Shown piece by piece: positions 36,262-45,293 of a stretch of DNA of 64,000 bases. Position 1 is the first letter of the stretch; the number at the start of each line of letters is the position of its first letter. Position numbers and translations under genes: made by a program. The notes beneath the pieces were generated by a model. It saw nothing but the letters and a program-made list of their open reading frames with translations. It ran no database searches and was not told where the DNA came from. The DNA is from Sulfitobacter brevis (GTDB taxonomy: Bacteria; Pseudomonadota; Alphaproteobacteria; Rhodobacterales; Rhodobacteraceae). The stretch is from assembly GCF_900112755.1 (NCBI RefSeq), contig NZ_FOMW01000008.1:164985-228984 (forward strand), written 5' to 3'.

Positions 36262-37281
36262 ATGAGCCAGCCACTCCTTTCGGTCAAAAACCTTTCCATC
36301 GTTTACGAAGTCCCTAATCTTGATGTCGTCGCAGTTTCCCGCGCGTCTTTTGACGTACCGCGCGGGTCGATCGTTGGGCTCGTAGGGGAAAGCGGTTGCG
36401 GTAAAACCACTATGGCACGCGCATTTACCCGCATCATTTCGGATAATGCTAAAATCACCGAAGGCAGCATGGATTTTGACGGCAAGGATCTCGCCAAGAT
36501 ATCCGAGCGGGAGATGAATGATTTGCGCTGGCGTGACATTGCTTTTGTGCCGCAATCCGCGATGAATTCGCTCGATCCGGTCTACCGCGTTGAATACCAG
36601 ATGCACGAGGTTCTGCGGGGCAGGGGCGGTATGAGCCGCTCTCAGGCCAAAGCCCGTGCCGCCGAGCTTTTCGAGATGGTCGGTATCGAGGCTAACCGGC
36701 TTCGCGATTTTCCGCATCAGTTCTCTGGCGGAATGCGTCAGCGCGTCGCGATCGCCTTGGCGCTTGCGCTGAACCCCAAGTTGATTGTCGCAGATGAACC
36801 AGTGACCGCGCTCGATGTGATCGTGCAACGCCAGATTTTAGATCAGATGCGCGCTTTACAGCGCGATCTTGGCATCTCGATCATAATGGTGACGCATGAT
36901 ATCTCGGTCGTGGCCTATATTTGCGACCGCACGGTGGTGATGTACGCGGGCGAAGTGGTTGAGGACTGTGAAACGGCAACTTTGCTGTCCAAACCGCTGC
37001 ATCCTTATACGATGGGTCTAAAGAACGCCTTTCCAGATATTGCTAGCGCCGGCACGGGTATCTTGACGCCAATCAGCGGGGCGCCGCCTGACTTGGCCCG
37101 CCCGCCCGCCGGTTGCCGTTTTGCCGCACGGTGCCCCTTTGCGCTCGATCACTGTCGTTCCGTCTCGCCGACGTTGATGTCGTTTGGCGATGACCATTCG
37201 GTTGCCTGTCACCGTGCGCATGAGGCCGAGGCCCTTCGGGCGCAGGCTGCTCTGCCCGAAACTTGGGGAGAGATCCTATGA
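36262..37281 (+). CDS. Dipeptide-type ABC transporter ATPase (DppD family)
   Basis: 339 residues. Walker A GESGCGKTT, signature SGGMRQR, Walker B LIVADEPVTALD and switch histidine MVTHD are intact. The C-terminal oligopeptide-transporter extension has the FAARCPFALDHC cysteine motif of the DppD/OppD type. The start is ATG 36262, two bases after the permease stop; the upstream in-frame codon at 36226 lies inside the permease. The stop overlaps the next ATPase start by ATGA. Confidence 0.94.
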   Translation: MSQPLLSVKNLSIVYEVPNLDVVAVSRASFDVPRGSIVGLVGESGCGKTTMARAFTRIISDNAKITEGSMDFDGKDLAKISEREMNDLRWRDIAFVPQSAMNSLDPVYRVEYQMHEVLRGRGGMSRSQAKARAAELFEMVGIEANRLRDFPHQFSGGMRQRVAIALALALNPKLIVADEPVTALDVIVQRQILDQMRALQRDLGISIIMVTHDISVVAYICDRTVVMYAGEVVEDCETATLLSKPLHPYTMGLKNAFPDIASAGTGILTPISGAPPDLARPPAGCRFAARCPFALDHCRSVSPTLMSFGDDHSVACHRAHEAEALRAQAALPETWGEIL

Positions 37282-38261
37282 CAACACCATTGGTCGAGGT
37301 TGAAAACGCACAGCTCCATTACCGCGTCGGATCGGCTGTTTCTGCGATGATGGGTTTGCCTTCGGTCGTGAAAGCCGTCGATGGCATTAGTTTTTCGCTG
37401 AACAAAGGGGAAAGCGTAGGCCTTCTTGGTGAAAGCGGCTGCGGCAAGACCTCTATGGGGCGGCTGTTGGTGCGACTGGAAAACGTGACCGGCGGGTCCG
37501 CCCGCTTTGACGGCGCAGAAATTTCGCAGCTAAAAGGGCGCGCGCTGCGAACATTCCGCTCCCGCAGCCAGATGATTTTCCAGAACCCCTTCGATGCCGT
37601 TAACCCGCGGTACACTCTAGCCAAAACGATGGCAGAGCCGCTGGCCAACGCCGGCATCCCCAAGAGTGAATGGCGAGACCGGATCATCAAAGCACTTGAA
37701 TTGGTGCGGCTGGCCGACCCCGAGCAATACCTCGACCGGTTTCCACATCAGCTTTCCGGGGGCCAGTTGCAGCGCGTCGTTATGGCCCGCGCCTTGATCC
37801 TTGAACCGGATTTTGTCGTTGCTGATGAACCGGTCTCGATGCTGGACGTCTCGGTGCGGGCCGGTGTTCTCAATGTATTTCGCGAGGTGCGTGACAAGTT
37901 AGGGCTGACGGCGATTTACATCAGTCATGATCTGGCCCTTGTTCGCTACGTCTGTGAACGCACGATCGTGATGTACCTAGGGAGGATCATGGAAGACGGG
38001 CCGACCGAGGCAATTGTCCGCGAGCCCTTGCACCCTTACACGCAAGCACTGGTCGCGGCAGTGCCGACGCCCAATGCTGATCAAAGCCATGAACCGCTAC
38101 CAATTGGGCGCGGGGCCCCCGATCCGCGCAACCCTCCGTCAGGCTGCGTGTTTCGCGACCGCTGTCCAAAAGCTTTTGATCGCTGTGCCGCAGAAGTTCC
38201 CGCATCAAAGAAGGTGGGAACCCGCCACGTCGCCTGTCATCTTTTTGACGAGGCCGGATGA
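37278..38261 (+). CDS. Dipeptide-type ABC transporter ATPase (DppF family)
   Basis: 327 residues. Walker A GESGCGKTS, signature LSGGQLQRV, Walker B FVVADEPVSMLD and ISHD are present. The C-terminal CVFRDRCPKAFDRC motif is characteristic of the OppF/DppF C-terminal domain. Together with DppD it powers the transporter. It overlaps genes on both sides (ATGA joints), showing that the oxidoreductase downstream is part of the same operon. Confidence 0.94.
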   Translation: MTTPLVEVENAQLHYRVGSAVSAMMGLPSVVKAVDGISFSLNKGESVGLLGESGCGKTSMGRLLVRLENVTGGSARFDGAEISQLKGRALRTFRSRSQMIFQNPFDAVNPRYTLAKTMAEPLANAGIPKSEWRDRIIKALELVRLADPEQYLDRFPHQLSGGQLQRVVMARALILEPDFVVADEPVSMLDVSVRAGVLNVFREVRDKLGLTAIYISHDLALVRYVCERTIVMYLGRIMEDGPTEAIVREPLHPYTQALVAAVPTPNADQSHEPLPIGRGAPDPRNPPSGCVFRDRCPKAFDRCAAEVPASKKVGTRHVACHLFDEAG

Positions 38262-39268
38262 TGCAGGCCGCTGTCTATAGCCAAACCGGCCCCGCAGCTG
38301 AGGTTTTGTCTGTTATTGATATGCCCGACCCCACGCCCGCTCGGGGCGAGGTTCTGGTGCGCGTTCATGCTTCCGGCGTAAATCCGGCAGACGTCAAACG
38401 CCGTGCCGGTTGGAATGGCATGCAGATGGCCCATGATATGGTTATTCCGCATTGTGACGGGGCGGGGATCATCGAGGCTGTGGGTGAAGGGGTAGATCCG
38501 GCCCGGATCGGTGAACGCGCTTGGATGTGGAATGCCCAAGGAGGCTACGGCGAAATCGGACGGGCGTTTGGAACTGCAGCCGAACTGATTGCTTTGCCGA
38601 GCATGCAAGCTGTCCACCTTCCGGATGGCCTTGGCTTCGCTGAAGGCGCGTGCCTTGGGGTGCCTGGTTTAACGGCGTGGCTGCTGGTGCTGGCAGATGG
38701 GCCGGTCCAAGGTAAGACAGTTCTGATACAGGGAGCGGCTGGTGCTGTAGGGCATATGGCCGCGCAAATGGCCGTTTTTTCGAGGGCAAATGTCATTGCT
38801 GTTGTTAGCTCGGCGGAAGCGGCGGACGGAATTTTAGAACTTGGCGCCATCCAAACTATCAATCGCCATGAAGAAGATGTCGCCGCGCGTGTTAACGAAC
38901 TTACCGAAGGGCAGGGTGTCGACCGGATAATCGAAGTCGATTTCGCAGCAAATCTTGAAACAGATATCGCCTGTCTCGCGGCACATGGGATGATTGCATC
39001 TTACTCTTGCTCGTCCAATCCGACGCCGGTTCTACCCTATTACAAACTGGCCGATCTGGGAGCGATGATCCGGTTTGTTCAGGGGTTTCGGCTTACGTCC
39101 AGCCAGCGTCAGCAGGCTGAAGCAACGCTAAACGAACTTGCCGAATGCGGGGCGCTTGTTCCCTCAATAGGTGCGGAATTTTCACTGTCTGACATTGCGA
39201 GTGCCCACGATCACGTGGCGCGCGGCGCTCTCGGCCAGACCGTGATTAACCTGATAACGCGTGATTAA
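38258..39268 (+). CDS. MDR-superfamily NADPH quinone oxidoreductase-like protein
   Basis: 336-residue zinc-free medium-chain reductase of the QOR type. It has the GroES-like start HASGVNPADVKRRAG, the nucleotide-binding loop IQGAAGAVGHMAAQMA and the later DRIIEVDFAANLE. No zinc-ligand cysteines are seen in the catalytic positions. It is translationally coupled to the ATPase and ten bases upstream of hyuB. It may reduce an unsaturated bond or carbonyl in the imported compound; the exact reaction is not determinable. Confidence 0.88.
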   Translation: MMQAAVYSQTGPAAEVLSVIDMPDPTPARGEVLVRVHASGVNPADVKRRAGWNGMQMAHDMVIPHCDGAGIIEAVGEGVDPARIGERAWMWNAQGGYGEIGRAFGTAAELIALPSMQAVHLPDGLGFAEGACLGVPGLTAWLLVLADGPVQGKTVLIQGAAGAVGHMAAQMAVFSRANVIAVVSSAEAADGILELGAIQTINRHEEDVAARVNELTEGQGVDRIIEVDFAANLETDIACLAAHGMIASYSCSSNPTPVLPYYKLADLGAMIRFVQGFRLTSSQRQQAEATLNELAECGALVPSIGAEFSLSDIASAHDHVARGALGQTVINLITRD

Positions 39269-39278
39269 GGAGATGATC

Positions 39279-41096
39279 ATGAACACACAATCTGCGGTGA
39301 AAGCCGAAACCGCTAGGATCTGCGATCCTGTATCACTCGAGATCATACGCGGTGCCATTGCAGCAGCGCAATCCGAGATGGAGGCCCTGATTGAACGAAC
39401 AGCAATCTCAGCCTTTATCCGGGAGAAAAAAGACTTTTATACCGCGCTCTTCGACGGCAACGGAACAATGGCCGTGGGGTCAATGGTGCCGATCTTTGGT
39501 GACATGACGCGCCCCGTGCTGGAGAAATTCCCAGCCGAAACCATGCAACCGGGAGATGTCTACTGGTACAACGATTGCTACGGCTCGTACGGGGCTATTT
39601 CGCATTCCAACGACCAAGTTCTACTGGCGCCGGTTTTTCGGGACGGTCATATCTGCGCATTCGTGATGAGTTGGGCGCACTTTGCCGACATCGGCGGGCT
39701 ACGGCCCGGCTCTATCAGTCCTGATGCTACGGATATTTTTCAGGAAGGTGTGATGATCCCCGTAACGAAAATGATCGAGGCTGGTAAGGTTAACCAGGCT
39801 GTCCTAGACATTTTCCACCGAAATTCGCGCTTTCCGGATCAAAGTATTGGAGACATGCGGTCGCTAATGGCTTCTGTCGATTTGGGGACCAAACGGGTGG
39901 GCGAAATACTTGACCGCTTTGGCCCTGACGTAATGGCCGACGCTTTGGCGCAATTGCTCGACCGGACACGTCGTCTGGTGCGTACAAAACTTGCCGAGAC
40001 TTTTGATTACGGGACGCACAAGTTTACCGATGCGATCGACAGTGACGGTCACGGCAACGGGCCGTTCCGGATGCGATTTGCGCTGACCCGCGAGAAGGGT
40101 GCTGACGGCGAGGACCGCTTTATCTTTGACGCGCGCGAGAGTGATGATCAGGCTCCGGGGCCCATCAACTATCTGATGAATAAGGGTGTCCCAGGCATGG
40201 CATTAGGCCTTTTTTATCTAGGCGGCGACCCGTCACAGGTTTGCAATGCAGGCGGCCCGAATGCGCTGGATGAAGTGCTGTTCCGCGAAGGATCTTTTTT
40301 GCAACCGCGATACCCTGCGCCGCTGGGACTGCGCGGGTTGACCGCGATGCGGATGATTTCTGCGATGTGCGGCTTGCTAAATACCGGCGGCGGCGACGCC
40401 CCTGCGGCTAATTCGGCCTATGTCGTCAACATTATGCGCGGCGAATTTCGCAACAAGACGGGCAGTTTGGAGCCTTATCTCTTGGCTGACGGCATCGGCG
40501 TGGGATACGGTGCGCGCGCGACGGCAGACGGAATTGATGCAGTCTATTTTGTTGCGCAGGAAAACTATCCGGTCGAGTTCCTCGAAGCGGGATATCCCGT
40601 CACGATGCGCGCTTATGGCGTGGTGCCAGATTCAGGCGGCGCAGGCAAACATCGCGGTGGTTGCGGTATTATCCGCGAGTACGAGATCCTTGCCGAGACG
40701 ACCATGTGCGCGATCCGCATCGACAGCGTACAGAACCCACCTTGGGGCATCGACGGTGGTCGCTCGGGAAGGCACGGCATTGCAATAGTAAACCCCGGCA
40801 CGCCGGATGAGATCGTTCTGAACCCCTTGTCCGACGGGAACATGCTGAAAAAAGGTGACATCCTGCGGATCGAGACGGGCGGCGGCGGTGGCCACGGTCA
40901 TCCTTATGACCGGCCTGCCTTGCGTGTTTTGGAGGACGTTCTGGACGGATTTGTCACCGCCGTAGCGGCCCGCGATCTTTATGGCGTAGTGATCGACGAG
41001 GATGAAGTGAACACCGATGCCACCCAAACCCTCCGGGCGGATCGCCCGAAAGTTGGCCGTTTTTTCCGTCAGGAGTACGTTGATGCCCTCGTCTGA
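39279..41096 (+). CDS. hyuB: Hydantoinase/oxoprolinase family protein, B subunit
   Basis: 605-residue HyuB-type subunit. It starts at ATG 39279 behind a strong AAGGAG site; an in-frame start at 39261 is weaker. The N-terminal DPVSLEIIRGAIAAAQSEME and the segments GDVYWYNDCYGSYGAISHSN and GGGGHGHPYDRP are typical. HyuA/HyuB pairs use ATP to open cyclic amides such as hydantoins, 5-oxoproline or N-methylhydantoin; related pairs form acetone or acetophenone carboxylase. The stop overlaps the start region of hyuA. Confidence 0.9.
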   Translation: MNTQSAVKAETARICDPVSLEIIRGAIAAAQSEMEALIERTAISAFIREKKDFYTALFDGNGTMAVGSMVPIFGDMTRPVLEKFPAETMQPGDVYWYNDCYGSYGAISHSNDQVLLAPVFRDGHICAFVMSWAHFADIGGLRPGSISPDATDIFQEGVMIPVTKMIEAGKVNQAVLDIFHRNSRFPDQSIGDMRSLMASVDLGTKRVGEILDRFGPDVMADALAQLLDRTRRLVRTKLAETFDYGTHKFTDAIDSDGHGNGPFRMRFALTREKGADGEDRFIFDARESDDQAPGPINYLMNKGVPGMALGLFYLGGDPSQVCNAGGPNALDEVLFREGSFLQPRYPAPLGLRGLTAMRMISAMCGLLNTGGGDAPAANSAYVVNIMRGEFRNKTGSLEPYLLADGIGVGYGARATADGIDAVYFVAQENYPVEFLEAGYPVTMRAYGVVPDSGGAGKHRGGCGIIREYEILAETTMCAIRIDSVQNPPWGIDGGRSGRHGIAIVNPGTPDEIVLNPLSDGNMLKKGDILRIETGGGGGHGHPYDRPALRVLEDVLDGFVTAVAARDLYGVVIDEDEVNTDATQTLRADRPKVGRFFRQEYVDALV

Positions 41097-43128
41097 TATG
41101 ACATTTGATCCTTCTTACGCTGTCGCGGTTGATATCGGCGGCACGTTTACCGATATCTCTTTGCTGGACCGCGCTTCCGGACGGGTATGGCGGGCCAAGA
41201 CCCCCTCTACACCGGACGATCCCTCTCAAGCCTTCATGACCGGCGTAATTGCTGTACTGAAAGACGCAGGTGTTGAGGCTTGCGATCTGGATCAGGTCCT
41301 GCACGGCACCACAGTTGCGACCAACATGATCCTTGAAAACAAGGGGGCCAAGACCGCGTTGGTAACGACACGGGGGTTCCGCCACGTTCTGGAAATTGGC
41401 CGTCAAGATATTCCACGCCACGCAAACCTCTTTACTTGGGTCAAACCCCGACGCCCTGTCCCAGCCGCGCGAATTCACGAAATTGACGAACGGATTGGCA
41501 CTGGTGGAGTGGTCTTGGAGGAATTGAACGAGGCAAGCGTCGCGCGGGTGGCAGAGGCCATCCGCAAACAGAACGTCGAAGCTGTCGCGGTGTGTCTCAT
41601 CCATGCCTACGCAAATCCCGAACACGAGACACGGGTGACAGAGCTTTTACGTGCCGCGCTACCCGATATTGACGTGACTTGCTCGACCGATGTGCTGCCA
41701 GTGGTGCGGGAATATGAACGCAGTCTCGCGACTGTTTTGAACGCGGGCGTGATGCCGGGTGTATCGACTTATGTCGAGCGGCTGGAGACGCGCTTGAAAG
41801 ATGCAAATGCCGCTTCGCCCTTGTTGCTGATGCAATCCAATGGCGGGGTCGCTGGCACAGCTGCAATCCGTACGGCACCCGCCCTGACCGCATTGTCGGG
41901 TCCGGCAGCAGGCGTCGTAGGCGCCTGTGATGTCGCCAAAGCCTGCGGAATAGATGACATCATTACTGTCGATATTGGCGGTACTTCAGCTGATATCTGC
42001 CTTATCCGAGACGGTATCGTCGGGCTCACGCAATCTGGCAAGGTCGGCGATTGGCCCTTGTCATTGCCGATGGTTGATATGGTCACAATTGGGGCAGGGG
42101 GCGGCTCTATCGCTAAGGTAACCGACGAAACCCTCTCGGTTGGCCCTCATTCGGCCGGCGCGCGTCCGGGGCCCGCAGCTTACGGACATGGCGGCTCGCA
42201 GGCCACGGTGACCGATGCGCATGTAGCTTTAGGCCATCTGCCTGTGAGTCTATTGGGTGGTGAAATGTCATTGAATCAAGATGCCGCGCTGAAGGTTATC
42301 GACGACAATGTTGCAGGCCCGCTCGCTTTGCAGCGTCACGCCGCAGCGCGCGGTATTCTCGCCATCATGAACAACAACATGGTTGGTGCGGTTCGAACCG
42401 TGTCTGTTGAACGCGGTCATGACCCTCGAGACTTTACGCTTGTTCCTTTTGGAGGGGCAGGACCGCTGCATGGTGTGGCACTCGCAGAGCTTCTCGGCAT
42501 CAAGCAGGTCATGGTGCCACCAGCCCCTGGTCTTTTGTGTGCTGACGGATTGTTGGCTGCCGATCTCAAAGCAGAGTTCACCCGCGCGTTGCCTACATCG
42601 GGTGCGATTGATCAGGTACAGGGCGATGCAATTGTAGCGGCGCTTGTCAAAGACGCGATTGCTTGGCTGGACGAAGAGACAATTCCGGAGCCAAGACAGG
42701 ATATTCAGGTACGCGCGCTGATGCGGTTCCACGGGCAGGGTGGCGAAATTGCGGTGGATTGGTCGTCGACGCCGGAGGAAACTGAATCGCGATTCATGAC
42801 AGCCCACAAGGCGCTCTACGGTTTTGTGCTGGATGCCGGAATCGAATTGGTGACCCTGAGGGTCGAGGCCGCAGGCCGGACCGAGCCATCCCCACGCCCT
42901 GATTTGGCTGAAGGCAGCGACCCGGTGCCGATCCAGTCCCAGACCGTACATTGGGAAACAGGAACCGAACAAACTCCGATTTATGATCGCGCAACCCTCG
43001 CTGCAGGAGCCTCTATTTCCGGCCCCGCGGTGATTACGCAGTTGGATACCACGACAATCATTCCGCCGGGATGGACTGCGACCGTGCATCCTTCTGCGGC
43101 GTTGCTTCTGAAAAGGAGCGCCGCATGA
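41083..43128 (+). CDS. hyuA: Hydantoinase/oxoprolinase family protein, A subunit
   Basis: 681 residues with an actin/hexokinase-type ATP-binding fold: phosphate-1 motif AVDIGGTFTDISLLD and phosphate-2 motif VDIGGTSADICLI. The family-specific LHGTTVATNMILENKGAKT and GAGGGSIAKV are present. The start is ATG 41083 with a GGAG ribosome site inside the end of hyuB, so A and B are cotranslated. It supplies the ATP-dependent phosphorylation that drives amide-ring opening. Substrate class (hydantoin, oxoproline or lactam) is uncertain. Confidence 0.91.
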   Translation: MPSSDMTFDPSYAVAVDIGGTFTDISLLDRASGRVWRAKTPSTPDDPSQAFMTGVIAVLKDAGVEACDLDQVLHGTTVATNMILENKGAKTALVTTRGFRHVLEIGRQDIPRHANLFTWVKPRRPVPAARIHEIDERIGTGGVVLEELNEASVARVAEAIRKQNVEAVAVCLIHAYANPEHETRVTELLRAALPDIDVTCSTDVLPVVREYERSLATVLNAGVMPGVSTYVERLETRLKDANAASPLLLMQSNGGVAGTAAIRTAPALTALSGPAAGVVGACDVAKACGIDDIITVDIGGTSADICLIRDGIVGLTQSGKVGDWPLSLPMVDMVTIGAGGGSIAKVTDETLSVGPHSAGARPGPAAYGHGGSQATVTDAHVALGHLPVSLLGGEMSLNQDAALKVIDDNVAGPLALQRHAAARGILAIMNNNMVGAVRTVSVERGHDPRDFTLVPFGGAGPLHGVALAELLGIKQVMVPPAPGLLCADGLLAADLKAEFTRALPTSGAIDQVQGDAIVAALVKDAIAWLDEETIPEPRQDIQVRALMRFHGQGGEIAVDWSSTPEETESRFMTAHKALYGFVLDAGIELVTLRVEAAGRTEPSPRPDLAEGSDPVPIQSQTVHWETGTEQTPIYDRATLAAGASISGPAVITQLDTTTIIPPGWTATVHPSAALLLKRSAA

Positions 43129-44486
43129 GCCAGATCGACTCCATCTTTGACTACATAGAAGAAAATCAGGATGCATATGTTCAGCGGGTTATGGACTATG
43201 TAAGCCATCCATCGATTTCCGCGCATAATATCGGGATCAGGGAGGTCGCAACGATGCTTGTCGACCACCTCAAAGAACTGGAATTCGAAGCCAGATTAGT
43301 AGAAACGCCCGGCCATCCATTTGTTTTAGGGCACCGGGATGTAGATCCTGCGAAGCCGACTGTCCTGCTTTACGGCCACTACGACGTGCAGCCTCCCGAT
43401 CCGCTCGAGGCATGGGTCAGCCCGCCGTTTGAACCGGAAATTCGCGATGGTCGTATCTGGGCGCGCGGGATAGGAGACAACAAAGGCCAGCACTTTGCGC
43501 AACTCCTCGCCATCGAAGCACATCTGAAGATAACAGGGACCCTGCCTTGCAATATTATCTTCTGTCTGGAGGGCGAGGAAGAGATTGGCTCTCCGCAGAT
43601 TGCCGAATTTGTGCGCGAACATATGGATGAGTTGCAAGCCGATCTTGTCGTGACCTCGGACGGCCCGCTGCATGAGAGTGGCCAGCCGGTGATTACATTT
43701 GGCGTGCGGGGTGTGGCCTCGTTTGATCTGGTTGCCAAAGGTGCGTCGCGCGATGTGCATTCAGGAAACTTCGGGGGTGTTGTCCCGAACCCGATCTGGA
43801 CACTTGTGCAACTGCTTGCCACCATGAAGGACGCAGATGGAAACATCACCGTCGAGGGCATCAACGAACCGGTTATCCCACCGACAAACCTTGAGCTTGA
43901 TGCGGCATCGCGTTTGCCACTGGATTTGGAAGCGGTCATGGCCGATCTTGGCCTGACAGCGCTGGATGGACCCGTCAACCGGCCCTACTGGGATCGGCTG
44001 ATGTTCCATCCGACGCTAACAATCAACGGACTGCACGGCGGATACGACGGACCCGGCAGCAAGACTGTATTACCTAACCACGCAATCGCGAAATGCGATG
44101 TCCGTCTGGTTGAGCCGTTGACGCCCGACTATGTGTTCAAATGCATCGAGGCGCATGTTGCGAGGCATGCTCCTACAGTCCAGATGGTGCGGCACAACGG
44201 TATGCTGCCCTCAAAAACACCGATGGATAATGCCTTTGCATCGATAATTAGCAAGGCAGTCAGACGTGCGAGGGGACTCGATCCGCTGCTGTATCCCACT
44301 GTCGGAGGCAGTTTGCCTGATTATGTGTGGACGAAGATTTTGAAAAAGCCGGCATTTGTTGTGCCGTATGCCAATGCTGATGAAGCTAACCACGCTCCGA
44401 ACGAAAATCTTGAAGTAGTGCGGTTCATTGACGGTGTACGCACTGGCGCGGCACTCTTGTTTGAGTTGGGCCAAACGGCTGAGTAA
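43125..44486 (+). CDS. M20 family metallohydrolase (dipeptidase/carnosinase type)
   Basis: 453 residues. Zinc ligands and catalytic acids are in LLYGHYDVQPPDP, IGDNKGQH and CLEGEEEIGSP, and the dimerisation (lid) domain follows. The later PTVGGSLPD and PYANADEANHAPNE supply the last ligands. ATG overlaps the hyuA stop (ATGA), so it ends the nine-gene operon. Hydrolysis of the N-carbamoyl- or N-acyl-amino acid or dipeptide formed by HyuAB is a natural role. An IS3 remnant lies directly downstream. Confidence 0.92.
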   Translation: MSQIDSIFDYIEENQDAYVQRVMDYVSHPSISAHNIGIREVATMLVDHLKELEFEARLVETPGHPFVLGHRDVDPAKPTVLLYGHYDVQPPDPLEAWVSPPFEPEIRDGRIWARGIGDNKGQHFAQLLAIEAHLKITGTLPCNIIFCLEGEEEIGSPQIAEFVREHMDELQADLVVTSDGPLHESGQPVITFGVRGVASFDLVAKGASRDVHSGNFGGVVPNPIWTLVQLLATMKDADGNITVEGINEPVIPPTNLELDAASRLPLDLEAVMADLGLTALDGPVNRPYWDRLMFHPTLTINGLHGGYDGPGSKTVLPNHAIAKCDVRLVEPLTPDYVFKCIEAHVARHAPTVQMVRHNGMLPSKTPMDNAFASIISKAVRRARGLDPLLYPTVGGSLPDYVWTKILKKPAFVVPYANADEANHAPNENLEVVRFIDGVRTGAALLFELGQTAE

Positions 44487-44582
44487 GTGTCATTAAGGGG
44501 GTGGATCCCCGTGTAAATTATGACCAATCAAACGGACGGTTTTGCGCTTTGGCTCAGATGTATCCAGCTGGATTCGTGCGAG

Positions 44583-45030
44583 GTGGCCCTAGTTCCCTAG
44601 ACACTTGCCTCGATGGTTCTCTTCTGTTCTGTCTGTTCTGTTTCATAGTCAACCGGCGCCAGCATGCCGTTGTTGGTGTGCTTGCGGCTCTGGTTGTAGA
44701 ACATCTCGATGTAATCGAACACGTCTTGCCCTGCAGCGTCGCGTGTGAGGTATGCCCGCCGCCTGATGCGCTTCCTTTTAAACAGCTGGAAGGATCTCTC
44801 TTGCCTCGCGGCCCGAGAAACTGGTGTGAAGCATCGGCCAAAAGATCCCGGTCCAAGACCAACTGCCCGATCTAGGAGTATCACTTGTCGAATCGGCAGC
44901 AATCACCGACTCCGGCGCCACGCCTCGGCACGTAAATGCCGTTGTCGTATTCCTTATCGCTGCACGCTTCCACGTGCCGATCTGGGTGGCAGGTACGCCG
45001 TACTTCGTGGAAGGTTCAGCTAAGGTCATC
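44583..45030 (-). mobile_element. IS3 family remnant (orfA and orfB scraps)
   Basis: Reading leftward, the first 25 codons from 45029 (MTLAEPSTKYGVPATQIGTW) are the start of an IS3 orfA DNA-binding protein. From about 44800 to 44597, in another frame, runs the end of orfB (YLTRDAAGQDVFDYIEMFYN, then RKHTNNGMLAPVDYE). Everything between, including the DDE core, is missing or scrambled. The motif TGGCCCTAGTTCCCTAGACA near 44584 is probably the right terminal repeat. The element is dead. Confidence 0.75.
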
Positions 45031-45260
45031 TCCTCGGATCGCTACAAACGTACCAAGGGCTTTGAACTCAGGAGAATGGCGTGTTCGCTTCTTCATTCTG
45101 GATCAATTTTTCATCAGGCAATCCACCTTAGCGACTGGTCCGAATTTCCGCGACCACCCCTGCAGTACCGGTCTACTCCAGGTCCGGATTTCGACATCCA
45201 AAAAAACCATGATTAATCCGACTGGCTTTTGAAGCGGCTTGGAGTGCAACAACATCCGCG
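45031..45260. other. Non-coding stretch between the IS3 remnant and the fused regulator-hydrolase
   Basis: No supported gene on either strand. The left part may still be IS3-derived. The right part leads into the FadR-type operator at 45273. Confidence 0.4.
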
Positions 45261-45272
45261 TTCTCAGTTGTC

Positions 45273-45287
45273 AGTTGTCAGACAACT
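45273..45287. promoter_or_regulatory. FadR-type (GntR) operator palindrome
   Basis: AGTTGTC-A-GACAACT is a perfect 7+7 palindrome ending six bases before the ATG of the fused regulator. Its core TTGTCAGACAA fits the TNGTNNNACNA consensus of FadR-subfamily GntR regulators. A direct repeat TCAGTTG lies just before it. The position suggests autoregulation by steric block of transcription or translation start. Confidence 0.7.
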
Positions 45288-45293
45288 AGAGCA

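Noticed and set aside
44501..44875. Plus-strand frame over the IS3 remnant
   Set aside because: Antisense to the recognisable orfB fragment.
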